The notes under the pieces are model-generated. The model was not told the origin of the DNA. It saw only the letters and a program-made list of their open reading frames with translations, and did no database searches. From an uncultured Acetatifactor sp. (GTDB lineage Bacteria > Bacillota > Clostridia > Lachnospirales > Lachnospiraceae), in the NCBI GenBank assembly GCA_947630715.1, contig CANRIP010000018.1, forward strand, positions 1 to 54,812: DNA of 54,812 bases, read 5' to 3'. Position numbers and translations under genes: made by a program. This document shows positions 37,726-47,398 of this stretch, piece after piece; the stretch's first letter is position 1, and each line of letters begins with the position of its first letter.

Positions 37726-38571
37726 TCAACCGCCCTGATTCCCGATTTTTTCCTTCGCCGGAATTTTCTTGTCCGCATGCAGAATATGGTGGATCAGCCA
37801 CCCCAGCAGATATTCCACAAGGCTTAACAGGTACTCCCTGGGATTTTCCTGAACCTGTTCCAAATCGGTTTCCTCCAGCCGGGAGATAAAGGCCTCATGG
37901 GCTCTTTTCTGGGCCTCATAGCCCTCGTAGCGGATATTTCGCATGTAAGACTCCTCATCCGCGAAGTGAAACTCCGTGTAGTCCTTCAGTTCCTGCAGGA
38001 TCTGGCGGATTTCGTCAAAGCCGGAATCCGCGGACCAGCCGCGGGCCATCCGGTTCGCCTTCTCCACCAGCTCGAATAAGCGCTGGTGCTCCCGGTCGAT
38101 GATTTCCACGCCGATCCTGTATTCATCACAGAACTCACAGGGATTTTCCCTCAGCATCCACTCCTCCAGGGGCGGCAGTTTCCCGATCATAGTATCGCTG
38201 CCAAGGATGTGATGATACAGCCATTTTGCCAGAAAGTTCAGAAGGTTCTCCAGGGCCTGGCGCTGTTCCTCGTCCCCGTCGATGTTCCGCATCAGGAATT
38301 CCATAACCGTCTCCCGGAACACCATGTGCTGGCTTCGCTGGAGGATCAGCTCCGGGTCGCAGATTTCCTTCATGTACGCTTCCTCATGGGCGAAATGCTG
38401 ATCCGCATAGTTTTCCAGTTCCTCCAGCAGCCCCTTGATATCCCCGTACAGATCCCTGCCGTACCCGTCGTGCAAAAGGGCGTCCCCTCTCGCCAGCAGT
38501 TCAAACAAATATCTGTGTTCCTCGTCGATCTGCTCCACTCCCAGCAGACAATCCTGGGTAAAACGTATCAT
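37726..38571 (-). CDS. Tandem two-domain bacteriohemerythrin
   Basis: Predicted cytoplasmic oxygen- or redox-sensing/scavenging diiron protein. The 281-residue product holds two hemerythrin domains in a row. In the first the ligands His19, His59, Glu63, His82, His121 and Asp126 fit the family pattern. The second repeats DREHQRLFEL, FHFADEESYM, RAHEAFI and WLIHHILHAD. ATG 38571 has AAGGAGGAC upstream. Most bacteriohemerythrins are single domains of about 130 residues. It has its own promoter, divergent from the GNAT gene. In an anaerobe a role in oxygen defence is likely but inferred. Confidence 0.92.
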   Translation of the reverse strand: MIRFTQDCLLGVEQIDEEHRYLFELLARGDALLHDGYGRDLYGDIKGLLEELENYADQHFAHEEAYMKEICDPELILQRSQHMVFRETVMEFLMRNIDGDEEQRQALENLLNFLAKWLYHHILGSDTMIGKLPPLEEWMLRENPCEFCDEYRIGVEIIDREHQRLFELVEKANRMARGWSADSGFDEIRQILQELKDYTEFHFADEESYMRNIRYEGYEAQKRAHEAFISRLEETDLEQVQENPREYLLSLVEYLLGWLIHHILHADKKIPAKEKIGNQGG

Positions 38572-38613
38572 GATGGCAGTCCTCCTTACACGAATCTGTA
38601 TTCCCACAAAAAT

Positions 38614-38642
38614 AGTTTACTCTTTCCGCCCGCCGCTGTAAA
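38614..38642 (-). promoter_or_regulatory. Promoter of the hemerythrin gene
   Basis: TTTACA (38642-38637), 17 bp, TAAACT (38619-38614) on the minus strand. Confidence 0.6.
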
Positions 38643-38646
38643 GATG

Positions 38647-38706
38647 GAAATCCCGCCGGAGAAAAAGAAATCCCGCCGGAAGAAACCGCCGTCCGGAGAA
38701 AGGACG
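38647..38706. repeat. 20-bp-period direct repeats and a stem between divergent promoters
   Basis: GAAATCCCGCCGGA occurs at 38647-38660 and 38667-38680, exactly 20 bp apart. A degenerate third copy overlaps CCGTCC - GGAGAAA - GGACGG, a perfect 6-bp stem (about 38688-38706). The block sits between the -35 elements of the hemerythrin and GNAT promoters, on one DNA face, like a regulator-binding array. Confidence 0.5.
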
Positions 38707-38729
38707 GCAAAATTTGTTCCGGATGCGCA

Positions 38730-38758
38730 TTGACTTCCCTTTTCCGCCGCTGTAATAT
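38730..38758 (+). promoter_or_regulatory. Promoter of the GNAT-DUF402 operon
   Basis: TTGACT (38730-38735), 17 bp, TAATAT (38753-38758). The spacer and -10 share CCGCCGCTGTAA with the region at the opposite promoter's -35 (38631-38641). Confidence 0.6.
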
Positions 38759-38838
38759 CGTAGGTAAGAAACCGCGCCGGCCGCCGAAACCAGGCCGCCG
38801 GCCCCGGAATCCGCCACGGACAAAAGGAAGACGCCGCC

Positions 38839-39405
38839 ATGAAAATACGCCTTGCGACCCCCGGGGACGCCCCCGCGCTTTCCCGGATCTACGCGCCCTA
38901 TGTGCTAAATACCTCCGTCACTTTTGAATACGAGCCGCCCTCCCCGGAGGAATTTGAACGCCGCATCCTGCACACGCTGGAAAGATACCCGTATCTGGCC
39001 GCCGAGGAAAACGGCATTCTTCTGGGCTATGCTTACGCCTCTCCGTTCCAGGAGAGAGCCGCCTACGACTGGTCCGCGGAAACCTCCGTTTATGTGCGGC
39101 AGGACTGCCGCCGCGCAGGGGTGGGAAGCGCGTTGTACGATAAGCTGGAGGAACTGTTGTATCGGCAGCACGTCTGCAACCTCTGCGCCTGCATCGCCTA
39201 TCCGAACCCTGCCAGCATCGCCTTTCATGAGCGGCGGGGCTATCAGCGCTCCGCTTATTTCCACCGCTCCGGCTACAAGCTGGGCGCCTGGCAGGATATG
39301 ATCTGGATGGAACGCACCCTCTATCCCCACAGCGTCCCTCCCCTTCCCTTTCTGCCGTTTCCGCAGATAAACGATCCCGTCCCCGAACCCACCGCAGAAC
39401 CCTGA
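38839..39405 (+). CDS. GNAT N-acetyltransferase, phosphinothricin-acetyltransferase type
   Basis: Transfers an acetyl group from acetyl-CoA to an amino group of a small molecule. The 188-residue product starts MKIRLATPGDAPALSRIYAPYV and has the CoA loop RRAGVGSALYDKL and AYPNPASIAFHERRGYQRSAYFHRSGYKLGAWQDMIWME, characteristic of the Pat/Bar branch. The last 25 residues are Pro-rich and outside the fold. The substrate is unknown; relatives act on methionine derivatives or toxins. It is followed after 30 bp by a DUF402 gene. Confidence 0.9.
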   Translation: MKIRLATPGDAPALSRIYAPYVLNTSVTFEYEPPSPEEFERRILHTLERYPYLAAEENGILLGYAYASPFQERAAYDWSAETSVYVRQDCRRAGVGSALYDKLEELLYRQHVCNLCACIAYPNPASIAFHERRGYQRSAYFHRSGYKLGAWQDMIWMERTLYPHSVPPLPFLPFPQINDPVPEPTAEP

Positions 39406-39435
39406 TCTGCACCGTACGAAAGGAGCAAACCCCCT

Positions 39436-39915
39436 ATGGAAATTACCAACATCTACCGCCGCCGGCTGATCCCCTCGGAGTGCATCCTGTTGAAAGACGA
39501 TATCATCGTCACCCAGGACAGCGAATCCATCATCACCACCTGGAACACCTTAAACCCCAAGACGGAATTCAACCACGGCTGTTCCCTGTATCTTTTGAAG
39601 GAAGGGATAAAAATCAGCAAGATGTACCGGGCGGACGGCAGCCTCCTGCACTGGTACTGCGACATTGTGGAATACTCCCGGGAGCAGGACGGACAGACGC
39701 TGACCGTCACGGATCTTCTCGCCGATGTGATCCTGTCCCCGGAGGGAAGGATGAAGGTGGTGGATCTGGACGAGCTGGCGGAAGCCCTGGAACAGAATCT
39801 GATCACAAAAGAGCAGACGACCTCCTGCCTGCGCAGTCTGAATCATCTGCTCACCATCATCTACCGGGATAAATTTGACCGGCTGCAAGACCGCTTTGAC
39901 AAACTGGGGCTGTAA
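39436..39915 (+). CDS. DUF402-domain protein
   Basis: Relatives of this fold include nucleoside-phosphatase/RNA-associated proteins, but the function here is unknown. The 159-residue product has the DUF402 features HWYCDIVEYSREQ, TVTDLLADVILSPEG and VVDLDELAEAL. AAAGGAG lies upstream. It is probably cotranscribed with the preceding acetyltransferase gene. It converges on the SleB-type hydrolase gene with a 60-bp gap. Confidence 0.87.
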   Translation: MEITNIYRRRLIPSECILLKDDIIVTQDSESIITTWNTLNPKTEFNHGCSLYLLKEGIKISKMYRADGSLLHWYCDIVEYSREQDGQTLTVTDLLADVILSPEGRMKVVDLDELAEALEQNLITKEQTTSCLRSLNHLLTIIYRDKFDRLQDRFDKLGL

Positions 39916-39975
39916 TGCCGGCGGGCCAAAACCTCTCCCCAGGACAAGCCCAAGGGCCGAGGTGCCCGTCAAGGA

Positions 39976-41160
39976 TTAATAAAAGATATGTCCGCCGATG
40001 CTGATCCCCGTCAGCCCCTCCACAGGCGTCCGGAAAAACACGCAGGTGCCTACGTTGGTCACGCCGGACATGGCCTCGTCCGCCGCCTGGTAACACTCCG
40101 CGTTGGCCTGGTTGGCCGCCAGCGCCAGTTGAAGACGCCCGCTGCCCGCAGGGGAGAACTGTTTATTCTGGTAAATCACCCCCAGCACCGTGTCGGGGAA
40201 CTTGGAGCTTAAAACCCGGTTGATCACCACCGCGCCCACCGCCAGCTTTCCCGCGTAGGGCTCCGCCCCCGCCTCACAGTAAATCAGATTGGCCAGAAGA
40301 TATCTGTCTCCCTCCGCAAAGCTCACCTCGGAGATATCCCGCCAGGTGGCGTTGGCCGCCGCCTGGGAGAGCGCGATTTCCTCCGCAAGCTTTTTTCTCA
40401 GGTATTCCAGATCTTCCTCTTTTTTCCGAATTTCCTCCTCATATTCCCTGGCCTGTTTCTCCGCCTCCCGGATATCTTCCTCATTGGCCGCCAGCGAATT
40501 GGAGGTCTGGCTGATTAAGCCCGCCACCCTGTTTTTTTCCGCTTCCTCCTGCACCTTCAGGTTCGCCAGCTCAATCATTTCCTGCTGGAGCAGCGCCTCA
40601 TGCTGCTCGATTAACTGCCGGTTCGCCTTATAGTCATCCATCAGCTTTCTGTCGCTTGCGGCAACCTTTTCGATATAATCCGCCTGGTTTAAAGCGTCCG
40701 CAAAGCTGCCGGATCCAAAAATCTCCGACAGGTAGCCGTCGCCCTGAAACTGATACATGGCCCTGACGCGCATCACCATACAGGTATACTGCCAGTTTTC
40801 GGTTTCCTTGGCTTCCTGAAGCGCCGCCTGGGTATCGGCAATCTGCTGGCTTTTGTCCTTGATCTGCTGCTCCAGGGAATCCAGCCTCGCCACCACCTCG
40901 TCCAACTGGGCGTTCAGTTCTTCCATGTCCTCCCGGAGATCACTGCGTACCCCCTTCAGGCCATCCAGGGTATGGTTGTTCTGATTCTGCTGCTCCAGAA
41001 GCTGCCTTCTTTCTTCCTCCGCCTGGTCGATCTGGCTCTGAGTGGACGGAAGGGCGGACACGGAAAAAGGGCCCGGCGCGCAGGGAAGGATTCCCGTAAA
41101 CAACGCCAGCGCAAAAAGCAAAGCCAGTTTTTTCCGTTGTACCCAGATTCCGTGTTTCAA
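39976..41160 (-). CDS. Coiled-coil cell-wall hydrolase with C-terminal SleB-type domain
   Basis: Secreted peptidoglycan hydrolase. The 394-residue product has a signal peptide (residues about 1-35, LALLFALALFTGILPC), a long Gln/Glu-rich coiled coil (about 40-275, CwlO/EnvC-like), and a C-terminal hydrolase_2 domain beginning LLANLIYCEAGAEPYAGKLAVGAVVINRVLSSKFPDT. SleB is a spore-cortex lytic transglycosylase fold; here it is fused to a coiled coil, which fits a vegetative wall or division role equally. The start is TTG at 41160, supported by GAGGAC upstream. Confidence 0.9.
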   Translation of the reverse strand: MKHGIWVQRKKLALLFALALFTGILPCAPGPFSVSALPSTQSQIDQAEEERRQLLEQQNQNNHTLDGLKGVRSDLREDMEELNAQLDEVVARLDSLEQQIKDKSQQIADTQAALQEAKETENWQYTCMVMRVRAMYQFQGDGYLSEIFGSGSFADALNQADYIEKVAASDRKLMDDYKANRQLIEQHEALLQQEMIELANLKVQEEAEKNRVAGLISQTSNSLAANEEDIREAEKQAREYEEEIRKKEEDLEYLRKKLAEEIALSQAAANATWRDISEVSFAEGDRYLLANLIYCEAGAEPYAGKLAVGAVVINRVLSSKFPDTVLGVIYQNKQFSPAGSGRLQLALAANQANAECYQAADEAMSGVTNVGTCVFFRTPVEGLTGISIGGHIFY

Positions 41161-41196
41161 TGTTCCGTCCTCTTTTTTTGATCCTGCGGCCCGCGC

Positions 41197-41682
41197 CTAC
41201 ACCTGCATATGAATATGGCGTCCCGTGGGGGAATAAGGGATATAGGCGACCCCCGCCGCGTCAAACATCCTCTTGGAAGCCCGGTTTGCCACAGAGCCTT
41301 CATATTTGTCGCTGTTATACACCACCGTCTTAATTCCCGCCTGAATGATCGCCTTGGCGCATTCGTTGCAGGGGAACAGCGAAACATACAGCTTTGTGCC
41401 CTCCAGAGAGCCTCCCCTGTAATTCAGGATGGCGTTCAGTTCCCCGTGGGTGACAAAGGGATACTTGGTGTCAAGCTCCTCCCCCTCTCTGCTCCAGGGA
41501 AAATCCTCATCGGAGCAGCCCATGGGGAACCCGTTGTAGCCCATGGAAAGGATCTTATTGTCACTGCTGACAATGCAGGCTCCCACCTGTGTGCTGGGAT
41601 CCTTGGACCGCATGCCGGAAAGCTGCGCGACTCCCATAAAATATTCGTCCCAGCTAATATAATCCGTTCTCTTTCCGCTCAT
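41197..41682 (-). CDS. dCMP deaminase (ComEB-like)
   Basis: Deaminates dCMP to dUMP for thymidylate synthesis. The 161-residue product has the zinc motifs THGELNAIL (HxE) and PCNEC (PCxxC), and VGACIVSSDNKILSMGYNGFP. It lies between upp and the hydrolase gene on the same strand, within a nucleotide-salvage cluster. Confidence 0.94.
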   Translation of the reverse strand: MSGKRTDYISWDEYFMGVAQLSGMRSKDPSTQVGACIVSSDNKILSMGYNGFPMGCSDEDFPWSREGEELDTKYPFVTHGELNAILNYRGGSLEGTKLYVSLFPCNECAKAIIQAGIKTVVYNSDKYEGSVANRASKRMFDAAGVAYIPYSPTGRHIHMQV

Positions 41683-41724
41683 TGTACTTTCTCCGCATCC
41701 TGTGAATCTCCGTCCAAGCCCGCC

Positions 41725-42354
41725 TTATTTGGTTCCGAAGATCCTGTCTCCCGCGTCTCCCAGCCCCGGCACGATATACCCGTGCTCATTGAGTTTCTCA
41801 TCCAACGCTCCCACGTACACATCCACGTCCGGATGCGCTTCCTCCATGGCCTTGATTCCCTCCGGGGCGGCGATAATGCACATGAAATGAATGTTTCTGC
41901 ATCCCTTGTCCTTCAGCATCCGGATCGCCTCCACCGAGGAACCTCCCGTGGCCAGCATGGGATCCACCACGAACACCTCCCGCTCCGCGCAGTCCGCGGG
42001 CAGCTTGCAGTAATATTCCACCGGCTTGAGGGTTTCCGGATCCCTGTATAAGCCGATATGTCCCACCTTGGCGGCGGGGATCATCTGGAGCATTCCGTCC
42101 ACCATCCCCAGGCCCGCTCGAAGAATCGGCACAATGGCCATCTTTTTGCCGCTCAGCTCCTTGACCTTGGCGCGGCAGATCGGGGTTTCGATTTCCACCT
42201 CCGCCAGTTTCAAATCTCTGGTGGCTTCATAGCAGATCAGCATGGCAATCTCGCTGATGGTCTGGCGGAAATCCTTTGTGCCCGTTTCCTTTCTGCGGAT
42301 AAAGCCGATCTTGTGCTGAATCAGCGGGTGATCCATGATCATTACCTTTGACAT
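41725..42354 (-). CDS. upp: Uracil phosphoribosyltransferase
   Basis: Converts uracil and PRPP to UMP. The 209-residue product starts [20 protein letters not shown] and has the PRPP loop [15 protein letters not shown] and the uracil-binding C-terminus [20 protein letters not shown] 42354 has AGGAGGAAAC upstream; the frame further upstream is not coding. It depends on PRPP, which the prs gene could supply. Confidence 0.97.
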   Translation of the reverse strand: MSKVMIMDHPLIQHKIGFIRRKETGTKDFRQTISEIAMLICYEATRDLKLAEVEIETPICRAKVKELSGKKMAIVPILRAGLGMVDGMLQMIPAAKVGHIGLYRDPETLKPVEYYCKLPADCAEREVFVVDPMLATGGSSVEAIRMLKDKGCRNIHFMCIIAAPEGIKAMEEAHPDVDVYVGALDEKLNEHGYIVPGLGDAGDRIFGTK

Positions 42355-42406
42355 GCCAGTTTCCTCCTGTACCTTCCGCGGCGGACAAAGCCGCCGGCAA
42401 CGCGCC

Positions 42407-42838
42407 TTACGGCTCCTCCATCTGGCTGATTCTCCGGCAGTGTTTTTCCTCATGGGAGAAAGCCGTTTCCAAAAATGTATCCACAATCTCCAGCGCCAGG
42501 CCGGGGCCCACAATACCGCCGCCCAGGGCAAGCACGTTGGCGTCATTGTGCAGCCGGGTCATTTTGGCGGAAAACGTGTCCGCGCAGAGCGCACAGCGGA
42601 TTCCCTTCACCTTGTTTGCCACAATGCTGATGCCGATGCCCGTGGTGCAGATCACGATGCCCTTTTCGCATCTTCCCTGGGCCACGGCCTGGGCCACAGC
42701 CTTGCCATACACCGGATAATCGCAGCTTTCCTTTCCGTGGCAGCCCATATCCTCATACGGGATCCCCTTTTCCTCCAGATGGCGGATGACGCACTGTTTC
42801 AGATCATATCCGCCGTGATCACTTCCGATCGCTATCAT
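42407..42838 (-). CDS. rpiB: Ribose-5-phosphate isomerase B
   Basis: Interconverts ribose-5-phosphate and ribulose-5-phosphate. The 143-residue product has [13 protein letters not shown], the active-site Cys in [17 protein letters not shown] and the [11 protein letters not shown] segment. It feeds pentose phosphate to PRPP and nucleotides, matching its upp neighbour. Confidence 0.96.
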   Translation of the reverse strand: MIAIGSDHGGYDLKQCVIRHLEEKGIPYEDMGCHGKESCDYPVYGKAVAQAVAQGRCEKGIVICTTGIGISIVANKVKGIRCALCADTFSAKMTRLHNDANVLALGGGIVGPGLALEIVDTFLETAFSHEEKHCRRISQMEEP

Positions 42839-42906
42839 TTCTTCCCCATCCTCCTGTCCCTGGTCTTTGCCTGTCCCATACCGGTCCCCCCGGCGGGACG
42901 TCCTTC

Positions 42907-43974
42907 CTAAACCCGGACCACCCTGTGTCCGGCCGCCTTCAAAAGCCGGTTCATGATGGCCTGTCCAAACCCTTCGGAAGTAAATCCTTCCGAGTAGATT
43001 TTGGTCACTTCTTCCTCATCCATCTGACGAAGCGCCCCGTACAGGTTTCTTGCGATGCTTTCCTCGTCTTTCCTTCCGCCCAGACATTTTACCACATCGG
43101 CCCGGTACCTGTCCAGATTTTCCCGGGTGCCGATGACGCCCGTTTTTTCCCCCCGGGCCTTGTCCTGAGCGGTATGCCGGTTGATATAGTCCGCCACGCG
43201 GCCCGCTTCCCCTTCCACAATCACCATGTCCGCCTTCGGCGCATAGTGACGGTATTTCATGCCCGGGGCCCTGGGCGCCTGGCCGCTGTCATCCCGGAGG
43301 ATCGTGACATCCGTGTCCACCCTTCCCAGTAGCGCCGCCAGCATCTCCTGTGTCACATAGCCGGGGCGCAGGATCTGCGGCGTCTCACAGGTCAGATCCA
43401 CCACGGTGGACTCCAGGCCAATCCCAACCGTTCCGCCGTCCAGCACCATGTCGATCCTGCCGTCCATATCCTCCAGCACATAACGGGCGGAGGTGGGGCT
43501 GGGTCTGCCGGAGCGGTTTGCGCTGGGGGCAGCCACATACCCCCCGCTGTATTCGATCAGGCGTCTGGCAACCGGGTGGGAGGGCAGACGCACCGCCACC
43601 GTGTCAAGACCCCCGGTGGTTTCATCGGGAACCGCTTTCGATTTGGGAAGGATCATGGTCAGCGGCCCGGGCCAGAAAGCGTCGGCAATCTGCACCGCCG
43701 TCTCCGGAATCCGCGAAACGATCCTTTCCATATCCGAAAACCGGCAGATATGCACAATCAGCGGATTATCCGAGGGCCGTCCCTTCGCCGCGTATATTTT
43801 CCGGGAGGAATCCGCGTTCAGCGCATCCCCTCCCAGTCCGTAAACCGTTTCCGTGGGGAACGCCACCAGTCCTCCCCCGCATATCAGATCGCCGGCGCGG
43901 CGGATTGCCGCTTCCTCGCCGGGGGTGAATGTTGTAGCGTCCTGCCGGATCTGTTCCGTAATGGTCTTCCTCAT
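42907..43974 (-). CDS. sua5: L-threonylcarbamoyladenylate synthase (Sua5/YwlC)
   Basis: Makes threonylcarbamoyl-AMP for the universal t6A tRNA modification. The 355-residue product has the YrdC core (FPTETVYGLGGDAL, IYAAKGRPSDNPLIVHI, PSANRSGRPSPT) and the C-terminal Sua5 domain (PRAPGMKYRHYAPKADM), so it is the long two-domain form. It is the first gene of the sua5-rpiB-upp-dCMP deaminase-hydrolase run. Confidence 0.96.
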   Translation of the reverse strand: MRKTITEQIRQDATTFTPGEEAAIRRAGDLICGGGLVAFPTETVYGLGGDALNADSSRKIYAAKGRPSDNPLIVHICRFSDMERIVSRIPETAVQIADAFWPGPLTMILPKSKAVPDETTGGLDTVAVRLPSHPVARRLIEYSGGYVAAPSANRSGRPSPTSARYVLEDMDGRIDMVLDGGTVGIGLESTVVDLTCETPQILRPGYVTQEMLAALLGRVDTDVTILRDDSGQAPRAPGMKYRHYAPKADMVIVEGEAGRVADYINRHTAQDKARGEKTGVIGTRENLDRYRADVVKCLGGRKDEESIARNLYGALRQMDEEEVTKIYSEGFTSEGFGQAIMNRLLKAAGHRVVRV

Positions 43975-44048
43975 ACCCTTTTCTTTTCAGGCTCCTTTGC
44001 GTAAGCGGCGGCTGCCGATCTCATTGGCAGAGATTCCGCGTCAGCAGT

Positions 44049-44057
44049 ATTATACCA
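44049..44057 (-). promoter_or_regulatory. Extended -10 promoter for sua5
   Basis: TGGTATAAT on the minus strand (TG extension plus a perfect TATAAT at 44054-44049). No good -35 is seen at 16-18 bp. It lies about 75 bp upstream of sua5. Confidence 0.6.
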
Positions 44058-44083
44058 CGATTCTTTCAAAAGGGAAAGGCCGG

Positions 44084-47000
44084 TCAGGCTTTTTGCTTTC
44101 TGCGCCGCCGTTTCAGGGATCTGACCGCCAGGGCCGCCGCAATCACGGCGCAGAGCGCTCCCGCGGCCGCTGCCGCAATCGCCGCCGTGTTTGACTTCTC
44201 CCTGACAATGCAGAAGGTTTCTTCCGCCCCCGTCATATCCGTCTGCAAATAATGCCCTCTCTCCTTGCTGTCCAGCCTGGTCCACGTTCCCCCGACCAGC
44301 CCCCAGACTTCCGCCTTTTCATAGGGATTCAGCAGACGCACGGAGAAAACGTCCCCCTCGTCCACGCCGCCGTTTTCGATCACGGTATGATACAGCACAT
44401 ATTCCCTCTCTCCGATCTCCTGAGGCGGATCGGTCTGGACAATGTCCACGCTTAGCGCGGTGTCCTCCGTAAACGTCTGCTCGATGAGGGCATAGGGTCT
44501 TTCAAAGGCATCCTCTCCCGTCTCGCCGTCCTTTTCATCGCTTTCCACCACCAGCACGTTTTCCCTGTATTCCCCGTGGATCACAAGATCCCCCTTCATG
44601 ACCTGATCGGAATAATCCGGCCAGACGCCGTAATACCCCTCTTTGTCAGGAATTTGAGGATAACTGAGATGGGAAAGGCTGTCACCGTACGCCACCTCCT
44701 GGGAACCCAGCAGCGCATCCTCCACGCGGAAAAATACCTGAAGGTGGCGAAACCGCGCGGGAATCCCTTCCACCGTCAAAAGCTCCTCATAGCTTAAGGG
44801 CGACGCGGCGTTTTCATAGCTGATTCCGTCGATGCCGTAAGGCTCCTCCCCCACATAATAGTTCCGGGCCACTCTTTCCTCGTCGTCTCCGTCCGTTCCG
44901 GTTTCCTCTCCCTCGGCGATCCGGCCCGCGATATTACCTTTTCTGCCGGCGCCTCCTTCTATATTGACAAGAGCCAGGCAATCCGTGAGCGTATAGGCAT
45001 AGCCGGCAATTCCTCCCACACAGGTGCCGCCGGACACGTTGCAAAGCGCGTAACAGCGGCGTATCACCGTAAGAGACTGCCCGCAGATGCCTCCCACATA
45101 ATTGCCCTCCGTACTCTCCACGCTGCCGTACCCTTCGGACCAGGAGACGATGCCATGCTCCATATAGCCCACGATTCCCCCCGCGCCGTCTTTTTTCGCC
45201 AGCACGTCTCCCTGGTTGACGCTGTGGGTAATGAGGCATTTCATAATAAACCGCCGGCCGATTTCATAATCCAGATTCCCGGCCGCGTTGTCCTCCGGAT
45301 CTTCCTCGTCGATGGACATCGCGCCCGCGATTCCGCCGATATTAATGTCCCCTCTCACCGAGCCGCTGTTGGTGCAGGCGTCCGTCCGCCCTGTGACGAT
45401 GGAATCCATCTCCTGCTCGGACACGGTTTCATACATTTCCTCCACGCTCAGTCCGCTGTTTTCGGAAAAATGATCCGCCAGAAGGTTGAAGACCACGTTA
45501 AGCTGATCGTTCACATCGTTCAGATCATCGTTTACCACATCGGAATAATCCGACGCATGCCCGCTCAGCCTTTTCAGGCTGTCCGAGATCCCCGTCAGTT
45601 GTACATTTAAATTTTCCCGGGTTGTCCGGAAGTTGTCCCCCAGGGCGGTGAAACGCACTTGGGGCTGAGCGTTGAGATAATTCACAATCGCCCTCGCATT
45701 ATCCCCGGCGGCCTTTAAGCAGTCCGCCATATTCTGAAGCTCATCCGCGGCGGCCTCCAGGTTCTGCCTGGTGCCCTCCGATACCTCCACGTCGGCAATT
45801 CTGCGCAGCTCCCCGCTGATCTGCGATGCCTCGGACGCCCATTGGCCGGATTGACTGGCCAGGGTCATCACCCCCTTGACCGTCTGTCCCTGTTTCTCTC
45901 CGGACAAAAGGTTCCACGGCTGCACCGACCCGTTGGGCCCCGCCACCACGGCGGATAGGGTTGTGGCGGTGGCGCCGGTCTGCTGCGCGGTCTCTGCCAT
46001 GGTCCGGATGGCCTGGTTTGGCAGCCGGGACACAAGTTCGTCTGCGCCGGACGTCAGATCATTGCCGCTGACGCTGTCAAAATCCGCGTTTTCCACCGTC
46101 CGTTTCATACAGTCGTTGAAACGGCCGAAGGCTTCCTGCGCATGGGAGAGACTGTCCAGAACCGAGGGCAGTTGATCCGTCACATAGTCCATGCGGGCCG
46201 TTATCTCCTTTGCCTGCGCCACGTTGCTGTCCACAAAGTCCGCCAGTTGATCCGCCAGCGCGTGTCCGCAGTTGCGCGCCCCGTCCCCATACGCGGTAAG
46301 GCTGTCCATGTCCTCTTTGATGACGTCTTTGCCCTCCTGCATGTGATCCAGCATCTGTCCGATCAGATCGTGCAGCTTGTTCACGGAATTGCGCAAAGAC
46401 TGCGCCTCGTCCACCTCGATGTAGGGCTCCATCTGGCCTACGATGCCCCCTACATCCTTTCTGCCGTATATTTCCCCGTAATTGCTGCAAAGCATCACCA
46501 GGCCCGAATGCCGTCCCGCAATGCCGCCGATATTATAGCCGGTGTGTTCATAACCCACCCGTCCGTAATTGTCGCAGTTTGCGATAACGCCGTCGGAATA
46601 ACCGGCGATACCGCCCGTATCGACGCCGCTGTACAGTTCCACATCCGAATCGGAGACGTTGATGCTTAAAAAGAGCCCCGTCCCCATCTCATCATCTGTC
46701 TCCACCCATTCGCTGTCATCGTTGATGGCGGAGTCATTCCGGGAATAGGAGATCGTGCCGTGGTTGACCCCGGCGATGCCGCCGGTCATATAGTATCCGG
46801 CCACATGCCCGTTGACCCTGCATCCGGTAATCACGCCGGTGCCCTGGTTGGTGCCCGCAATGCCTCCCACCGTGTCTGTGCCGCTTACGGTTCCCTCAAA
46901 GCTGCAGTTGCGGATGGTTCCGTAATTGACGCCGCAGAGGCTGCCGATGCACTCGTCCTCCTCCGCTCCCTGGATATTGCCCCGGAGGTTTAGATTCTTG

Positions 47001-47398
47001 ACTTCCCCTTCCCTGCCGATATAGCGGAACAGCCCTTCCACATACCCGTCTTTTCCGCCCACATACCCACGGATCGTATGCTGCTGGCCGTCAAAGGTTC
47101 CCGAAAATGTGGGAACGGACCAAGTCCGGTCATGGGGCAGCACAATGTCCTCTTTCAATACCACCCATTTCCCCACGGACCAGGAATCCAGATAACACTG
47201 TTGTGCAAATTTTTCAAAATCCTCCGCCGTCCGGATCTCTATCACTTCAGGAGCGGGGTCTTCTTCCTCCTGCGTTTCCTCCGTCTCCTTCCCGGTTGCG
47301 GCGGATGCTCTCAGACATCCCCCCGGGACTTCTCCCCAGGCGAGAGCCAGCGCCAGCAAACAGGCCGCCGCCCTCAGAAACTCTTTTTCCCTTCTCAT
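44084..47398 (-). CDS. Giant GLUG-repeat surface protein, coupled to an MMPL transporter
   Basis: Predicted cell-surface protein of 1104 residues with a signal peptide (about 1-34) and, at the end, one transmembrane helix and a KRRRRKQK stop-transfer tail. Between these are GLUG-type repeats of the pattern GGIAGxNxGxIxxC (around residues 130-330 and again 690-850) that flank a long predicted helical segment (about 340-680, for example LHDLIGQMLDHMQEGKDVIKEDM). GLUG repeats occur in adhesins and IgA-protease-like proteins; the function here is unknown. The start overlaps the MMPL stop (ATGA), so the two are made together and probably act together at the envelope. Confidence 0.88.
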   Translation of the reverse strand: MRREKEFLRAAACLLALALAWGEVPGGCLRASAATGKETEETQEEEDPAPEVIEIRTAEDFEKFAQQCYLDSWSVGKWVVLKEDIVLPHDRTWSVPTFSGTFDGQQHTIRGYVGGKDGYVEGLFRYIGREGEVKNLNLRGNIQGAEEDECIGSLCGVNYGTIRNCSFEGTVSGTDTVGGIAGTNQGTGVITGCRVNGHVAGYYMTGGIAGVNHGTISYSRNDSAINDDSEWVETDDEMGTGLFLSINVSDSDVELYSGVDTGGIAGYSDGVIANCDNYGRVGYEHTGYNIGGIAGRHSGLVMLCSNYGEIYGRKDVGGIVGQMEPYIEVDEAQSLRNSVNKLHDLIGQMLDHMQEGKDVIKEDMDSLTAYGDGARNCGHALADQLADFVDSNVAQAKEITARMDYVTDQLPSVLDSLSHAQEAFGRFNDCMKRTVENADFDSVSGNDLTSGADELVSRLPNQAIRTMAETAQQTGATATTLSAVVAGPNGSVQPWNLLSGEKQGQTVKGVMTLASQSGQWASEASQISGELRRIADVEVSEGTRQNLEAAADELQNMADCLKAAGDNARAIVNYLNAQPQVRFTALGDNFRTTRENLNVQLTGISDSLKRLSGHASDYSDVVNDDLNDVNDQLNVVFNLLADHFSENSGLSVEEMYETVSEQEMDSIVTGRTDACTNSGSVRGDINIGGIAGAMSIDEEDPEDNAAGNLDYEIGRRFIMKCLITHSVNQGDVLAKKDGAGGIVGYMEHGIVSWSEGYGSVESTEGNYVGGICGQSLTVIRRCYALCNVSGGTCVGGIAGYAYTLTDCLALVNIEGGAGRKGNIAGRIAEGEETGTDGDDEERVARNYYVGEEPYGIDGISYENAASPLSYEELLTVEGIPARFRHLQVFFRVEDALLGSQEVAYGDSLSHLSYPQIPDKEGYYGVWPDYSDQVMKGDLVIHGEYRENVLVVESDEKDGETGEDAFERPYALIEQTFTEDTALSVDIVQTDPPQEIGEREYVLYHTVIENGGVDEGDVFSVRLLNPYEKAEVWGLVGGTWTRLDSKERGHYLQTDMTGAEETFCIVREKSNTAAIAAAAAGALCAVIAAALAVRSLKRRRRKQKA

